Shown in pieces: positions 59,657 through 64,000 of a stretch of 64,000 nt of DNA; positions within the stretch are counted from its first letter, which is position 1; every line of letters starts with the position of its first letter. Where the stretch lies: the NCBI GenBank assembly GCA_039815685.1, contig JBCBYV010000004.1, positions 62,001 to 126,000 of the forward strand, given 5' to 3'. Origin of the DNA: Thermohalobaculum sp039815685. GTDB taxonomy: Bacteria; Pseudomonadota; Alphaproteobacteria; Rhodobacterales; Rhodobacteraceae. The notes beneath the pieces are model-generated. The model was given only the letters and a program-made list of their open reading frames with translations, did not search any database and was not told where the DNA came from. Both the position numbers and the translations under genes were made by a program.

Positions 59657-61614
59657 ATGCGGTACAGAGCGGAGATCGACGGGCTGCGCGCGCTCGCCGT
59701 CCTGCCCGTCATCGTCTACCATGCCGAGCTGGGACTGCTGCCCGGCGGTTTCGCTGGCGTCGATGTCTTCTTCGTCATCAGCGGGTTCCTGATCACCGGC
59801 ATCCTGCTCGACGATCTCGCGGCTGATCGCTTTTCGGTCAGGCATTTCTACGAGCGCCGCGCGCGGCGGATCCTGCCGGCGCTCTCGGTCGTGATGATCG
59901 CCTGCTTTCCGCCAGCGCTGATTCTGATGGATCCGCGGAACTTCGAGGCGTTCGCGGACAGCGCCGTCGCCGCGGCGTTCTTCTTTGCCAATATCCATTT
60001 CTGGCGGACGCTCGACTACTTCAACAACGTGACGGCGACCCTGCCTCTCATCCACACCTGGAGCCTGGCGGTCGAGGAGCAATTCTACTTCCTGTTCCCG
60101 CCGGTGCTTTGGCTGCTATGGCGGTATGGGCGGCACATGCGGGGCGACTGGCTTCTGTGGAGCCTCGCGTTGGCGGAGGTGGCGAGCTTCGTGCTGGCGG
60201 CCGTCGGCTCGACGCTTGAGCTCAGGAGCAATTTTTATCTCCTGCCCGCGCGGGCCTGGGAGCTTCTCGTCGGCAGTATCGCGGCGCTCCATGTCCATCG
60301 CCACGGGCTGCCGGAGGGACGGTGGACGGGGTCGGCCGCGCTCTTCGGGCTCATCCTCCTCGGGCTGAGCTTTCAGTTCATGGATGAAAGCTTCGGCTTT
60401 CCGGGGCCCTGGACGCTGGTACCGGTGCTGGGCACGGCGCTTGTCCTGCTTTGCGCCAGACCCTCGGAGCTGGCGGGCCGGCTCCTAAGCTGGAGGCCCG
60501 TCGTCGGCATCGGGCTCGTCAGCTACTCGGCCTATCTCTGGCACCAGCCGCTCTTCGCCTTTGCGCGCGCCGCATCGCTTGAGCGGCCTTCGACCGTCGT
60601 CATGGTGACGCTCGGGCTTCTGTCCATCGCCCTGGCCTGGGTCAGTTGGCGCTATGTGTAGCGGCCGTTCAGGAACCGGACCTTCCTCTCGCAGCGTCAG
60701 CTCTTTGCCGCAGCACTCGCGCTGATCCTGTTGCCGGCAGGGTTTGGGGCGACCGCGATGGCGCTCAGCGATGTGAACCGTCAGGCTTTTATGGCACGCC
60801 TCTCCGAGACCGCGCAGGAACGCTGGCTCGCCTAGGAGGCCGTCCGAGGTCGACACTCGGTGATGGATGAACCCTGCCGGTTTGCGACCACGACGCTGGA
60901 TGACGAGACCCGGACACGCATTGCAGAATGCGTGGCAGCGCGCGGCCCAGCCATCCTCGTCACCGGGGACAGCCATGCGGGCGACGTGTTCAACGCGCTG
61001 GCGCTAAACCTGCGGATGCGCACCGTGGTCCTGCTCGGCGGTGGAGGCTGTCGGCCCGGGCAGCAATACGACACCTGCCATCCGGAACCGCTGATCCCCT
61101 ACCTCGAGGAGGCGGGCGCGGCGGTGGAGCGGGTGATCTTCACGCAGGCGGGCTTCTGGCTCTGGCTCACCGATCAGGACCCGGCGGCCGGTCGCGTCGT
61201 CTATGCCCGCTCGGACGGCAAGGGCACGCCGAATGCGGAGGTCATCGATCGCACGTTAAGCTATGTCGAGGCGGTGGGAGCCGTCGCACCGACGACCTGG
61301 CCCGGCCCCGCTTCGAGCCGCATGTCGATCCCAGCAGGGTCTTTGCCCGTTCCCCCGGACCGGTCGCAATGAGGTCCGGGATGATCGAACAGATCACAAG
61401 CATCGACACCGCGATCGGGCAGAGGGTGGCCGATTGGGCCGAGAGCCCGAGCTACGTCTCGCAACTGGCGGCGGTAACGCCGCCCGAGACCGAGACATTC
61501 ATGCTGGACGGCGCTCTTCTCTACAACGACGGCGACCATTGGAGCCCCGTCGGCGAGGCCATTTTCGGGCGGCGGATCGTCGAGACGCTGGGGCTGTCAG
61601 GGCGCGCGCCCTGA
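59657..61614 (+). pseudogene. Decayed acyltransferase-3 / SGNH O-acyltransferase
   Basis: The N-terminal 335 codons code a typical acyltransferase-3 membrane domain: EIDGLRALAVLPVIVYHA, GFAGVDVFFVISGFLITG, and TWSLAVEEQFYFLFPP. The frame is cut by TAG at 60659-60661, exactly where the family reads YVERPFR (YV*RPFR), and again by TAG at 60833-60835. The same frame then codes the SGNH start (AILVTGDSHAGDVFNAL). Near 61302-61309 it must shift by one base to reach the rest (RFEPHVDPSRVFARS to GDHWSPVGEAIF). A single-base loss in a C-rich run explains this. The enzyme would O-acetylate surface glycans. As it stands, it cannot make a whole protein. Confidence 0.85.
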
Positions 61615-61615
61615 C
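61596..61615. terminator. Perfect palindrome at convergent gene ends
   Basis: GTCAGGGCGC/GCGCCCTGAC is a 20-base perfect palindrome covering the stop of the decayed acyltransferase gene, 10 bases before the sdaA stop on the other strand. Likely a bidirectional terminator stem, without a T run. Confidence 0.5.
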
Positions 61616-61624
61616 GCTCGGCCC

Positions 61625-63019
61625 TCAGCAGTTTGCGACGTTGACGGCGAGACCGCCGAGGCTCGTTTCCTTGTAGCGATCACTCATATCGCGGCCGGTC
61701 TCGCGCATCGTCGTGATGCAGGCATCGAGGCTGACGATGTGGTCGCCGTCGCCGCGAAGCGCGAGCGAGGCCGCGCTCACGGCCTTGATGGCGCCCAGTC
61801 CGTTGCGCTCGATACACGGCACCTGCACGAGGCCCGCGATCGGGTCGCAGGTCATGCCGAGATGGTGCTCGAGCGCGATTTCGGCGGCGTTCTCCACCTG
61901 GGCCGAACTGCCGCCCATCGCGGCACAGAGACCTGCGGCAGCCATGGCGGAGGCCGAGCCCACCTCCGCCTGGCAGCCGCATTCGGCCCCCGAGATGGAC
62001 GCGTTGTGCTTGATCAGCCCGCCGATGGCGGCGCCAGTGAGGAACATGTCCCGCAAACCGCGATGCGTCGCCCCCACCACATGGTCGCGGTAGTAGCGCA
62101 CCGTGCTGGGAAAGACCCCGGCCGCGCCGTTTGTCGGCGCCGTGACCACCTGACCACCGGCCGCATTCTCCTCGTTCACCGCCATGGCGTAGAGCGAGAG
62201 CCAGTCATTCGCGACATGGGGCTGCTGCAGATTGCGCCCGCGCTCATCCGCGAGGCTATCGGCGATGCGTTTTGCGCGGCGGCGCACATTGAGCCCGCCC
62301 GGCAGGATCCCGCCCGTCTCCGAGCCCCGCGTAATGCAGGCATCCATCACACCCCAGATCCGGTCGATCCCGTCGTCGAGCGCGCGGGGCGACATGCGCG
62401 TCTCCTCGTTCGCGCGCTTCATCTCGGCAACGCTGAGGCCCGAGGCCCGCGCCATCTCCAGCATCTCGGAGGCGTGCTCGAAGGGATAGGGCACGTCGGG
62501 CCCCTCGGGACCGCGGGCGCGGTCGCGCGCCGCCATCTCACGCTCCGTCAGCACGAAGCCGCCGCCGATGGAGAAATAGGTCTCGCGAAAGCGCAGATTG
62601 CCACGCGCATCATGCGCCTCGAGGACGAGACCATTCGTGTGCGCCTCGAGCGCGGGGCCGTAGTCGAAGACCATGTCGGTCTCTGGATCGAAGGCGAGCC
62701 TGCCGAGACCCTCGATCTCCAGCATCTTGGTCGCATGCAGCGCCGTCTCCGCCGCCTCGGCCTTCACCGCGTCGAAGGCGTCGGGGCGGAAGCCGGCAAG
62801 GCCCAGCATCACGGCACGGTCGGTGGCATGGCCCCGCCCCGTATGCGCGAGCGAGCCGTGCAGGCGGCAGGAAAGCCGTGCGGCCGGCCCCGCGCCCGGG
62901 ATGGGCTCCTCGCGCTGCAGCGCCTCGAGAAAACGCGCCGCCGCCGTCATCGGGCCCATGGTATGCGAACTCGACGGACCGATTCCTATCTTGAACACAT
63001 CGAAAATGCTCAGGAACAT
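61625..63019 (-). CDS. sdaA: L-serine ammonia-lyase, iron-sulfur type
   Basis: A 464-residue single-chain serine deaminase: MFLSIFDVFKIGIGPSSSHT, the alpha domain SGAECGCQAEVGSASAMAAA and CDPIAGLVQVPCIERN that hold the [4Fe-4S] cluster. It turns serine into pyruvate and ammonia. AGAGGA precedes ATG 63019 by 5 bases. Confidence 0.97.
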   Translation of the reverse strand: MFLSIFDVFKIGIGPSSSHTMGPMTAAARFLEALQREEPIPGAGPAARLSCRLHGSLAHTGRGHATDRAVMLGLAGFRPDAFDAVKAEAAETALHATKMLEIEGLGRLAFDPETDMVFDYGPALEAHTNGLVLEAHDARGNLRFRETYFSIGGGFVLTEREMAARDRARGPEGPDVPYPFEHASEMLEMARASGLSVAEMKRANEETRMSPRALDDGIDRIWGVMDACITRGSETGGILPGGLNVRRRAKRIADSLADERGRNLQQPHVANDWLSLYAMAVNEENAAGGQVVTAPTNGAAGVFPSTVRYYRDHVVGATHRGLRDMFLTGAAIGGLIKHNASISGAECGCQAEVGSASAMAAAGLCAAMGGSSAQVENAAEIALEHHLGMTCDPIAGLVQVPCIERNGLGAIKAVSAASLALRGDGDHIVSLDACITTMRETGRDMSDRYKETSLGGLAVNVANC

Positions 63020-63110
63020 GGAAGTCCTCTCCACCGGCCGGCGCGCGCTCTGCCACGCGCCCGGCTGCCTGCGTCCACGGTGACTGCGAATACGACATGG
63101 GAGTGCGTCG

Positions 63111-63734
63111 ATGGCCTCGTTAAGCGACGATCTGGCACGCGTCTACGGCGCGCGAACGCCGGAGGAGACGGCCGCGGCCTACGATGCCTGGGCTGCGCGC
63201 TACGACGTGCAGAACCTCGCCAACGGTTTCCACCTGCCAGCCCTCGGCGCCGGCATGATGGCGCGGCACCTCGAGCGCGGGGCCGGGCCGGTGCTGGACG
63301 CCGCCTGCGGCACGGGGCTCGGCGGGCTCGCGCTCAAGGTCTTCGGGTTCGCGCCCATCGTCGGCGTCGATCTCTCGGAAGGGATGCTCGAGATCGCGCG
63401 GGCCCGGGGCTATGAGGCCTATGTCCACCGCCTCGGCACGCCGCTGCCCGAGCCCGATGGGCGGTTTGCCGGCGCACTCTCGACCGGCGCCTTCGGGCCC
63501 GGGCACGCGCCACCCGAGACGCTGGACGAGATGCTCCGCGTGACGGCACCGGGCGGCGTCATAGTCTTCAACTGCGTCTCGAAGAGCATGGAAGCGCAAG
63601 GTTTCGCTGCCAAGATCGCGGCACTCACCGCAGAGGGGCGGTGGGAGGCGCTGGAGGAGACCGAGGATTTCGAGCCCTTCGCGATCGCGGAGCCGGAGCT
63701 TCTGGTCCGCCTCTATGCGTTTCGGGTGAGATGA
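63111..63734 (+). CDS. SAM-dependent methyltransferase
   Basis: A 207-residue class I methyltransferase: AAAYDAWAARYD, motif I VLDAACGTGLGGLALKVFG, IVGVDLSEGMLEIARARG, and a GVIVFNCVSKSM strand. Substrate unknown; the short N-terminal part resembles Williams-Beuren-type methyltransferases (WBSCR27-like). Divergent from sdaA; ahead of rpiA. Confidence 0.85.
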   Translation: MASLSDDLARVYGARTPEETAAAYDAWAARYDVQNLANGFHLPALGAGMMARHLERGAGPVLDAACGTGLGGLALKVFGFAPIVGVDLSEGMLEIARARGYEAYVHRLGTPLPEPDGRFAGALSTGAFGPGHAPPETLDEMLRVTAPGGVIVFNCVSKSMEAQGFAAKIAALTAEGRWEALEETEDFEPFAIAEPELLVRLYAFRVR

Positions 63735-63766
63735 GAGCGGCATACTGCGATGACGAGGGACAAGGA

Positions 63767-64000
63767 ATGACGACGATGACGGAGGCCGAGGGGCGCGCCG
63801 CGGGCAAGCGGGCGGCGGCCGCGGCGGCGCTGGCGCTGGTCGAGGACGGCATGACGCTCGGCCTTGGCACGGGATCTACGGCGGCGATCTTCGTGGATCT
63901 GCTGGCCGAGCGGATGAAGGCGGAGACGCTGAGGCTCCTCTGCGTGCCGACCTCACTCGCGACGGCGGCGCAGGCGGGGACGCTCGACATCCCGCTCACG
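63767..64000 (+). CDS. rpiA: Ribose-5-phosphate isomerase A, 5' part
   Basis: The frame runs off the window after 78 codons. MTLGLGTGSTAAIFVDLLAE carries the substrate-binding GLGTGSTA signature of RpiA; VPTSLATAAQA follows. It interconverts ribose-5-phosphate and ribulose-5-phosphate. GAGGGA (63755-63760) precedes ATG 63767 by 6 bases; ATG 63776 is an alternative. Confidence 0.94.
   Translation, partial: MTTMTEAEGRAAGKRAAAAAALALVEDGMTLGLGTGSTAAIFVDLLAERMKAETLRLLCVPTSLATAAQAGTLDIPLT

Noticed and set aside
60659..60835. Programmed recoding of TAG in the acyltransferase gene
   Set aside because: A further one-base frameshift downstream makes simple decay more likely than recoding.
61739..63415. 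558-residue frame antisense to sdaA
   Set aside because: Mirror frame of a certain gene.

Overview
The window is GC-rich DNA from an alphaproteobacterium, most likely Rhodobacterales or a close relative. I infer this from its family content: DUF6280-, DUF2849-, DUF934-, DUF2842- and DUF4389-type proteins, a VPLPA/PEP-CTERM-like tail, an OlsB-like acyltransferase of the type found in that order, and gatC/gatA, serC/serA and cys gene arrangements typical of alphaproteobacteria. Genes are packed tightly, with many ATGA stop/start overlaps. I recognise no rRNA, tRNA, CRISPR array, insertion sequence or replication origin.

Region 1 (1-15610) is the most interesting part. It looks like a complete bacterial sphingolipid locus. 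A left block on the + strand encodes a fatty acyl-AMP ligase (its 5' end lies outside the window), an NAD-dependent epimerase/reductase, a nucleotidyltransferase, a GMC oxidoreductase, an acyl carrier protein and a serine palmitoyltransferase. A middle block on the - strand encodes a CDP-alcohol phosphatidyltransferase, a diacylglycerol-kinase-fold (ceramide kinase-like) protein and an uncharacterised protein. A right block on the + strand encodes a metallophosphoesterase, a HIT protein, LptF- and LptG-like permeases, a second CDP-alcohol phosphatidyltransferase, a ceramide-synthase-like N-acyltransferase and a second nucleotidyltransferase. Together they suggest activated fatty acid on ACP, condensation with serine, reduction, N-acylation to (dihydro)ceramide, phosphorylation and head-group transfer, then export by a dedicated Lpt-type permease pair.

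Region 2 (15611-30260) is mostly housekeeping: a LysR regulator, small stress or unknown genes, a GST, moaA, a large membrane protein, gamma-glutamyltransferase, an OlsB-like acyltransferase, msrB, two SAM- or HAD-family enzymes, a metallo-beta-lactamase-fold hydrolase, and gatC-gatA.

Region 3 (30265-34160) is accessory in character: a cold-shock protein, a DUF6280 protein, two small proteins that share a C-terminal module, a ParB-like mini-protein, and a strikingly AT-rich six-helix membrane protein gene that starts two bases after the lepA stop codon.

Region 4 (34159-48485) holds lepA, a LysE exporter, an LprI-MliC-like periplasmic protein, an LMW phosphatase, a sirtuin, rpmB, meaB, a DUF3108 protein, the assimilatory sulfate/sulfite operon (DUF2849-cysI-DUF934-cysH), folP, another LysE exporter and glmM.

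Region 5 (48486-64000) holds an amino-acid dehydrogenase, serC-serA with a structured leader, a frameshifted surface-sorting-signal gene, rmuC, purA, a long acidic-repeat protein, thiamine diphosphokinase, a decayed O-acyltransferase (two in-frame TAG codons plus a frameshift), sdaA, a methyltransferase and the 5' end of rpiA. Serine synthesis (serC/serA), serine breakdown (sdaA) and a serine-consuming sphingolipid locus therefore all fall within 64 kb, although in separate operons.

Non-coding structure is rich. There are hairpin terminators, a recurring terminator-like motif at the 3' ends of three - strand genes, a dispersed palindromic element built on GTCCCGGG/CCCGGGAC, and a perfect CRP-type palindrome upstream of purA.
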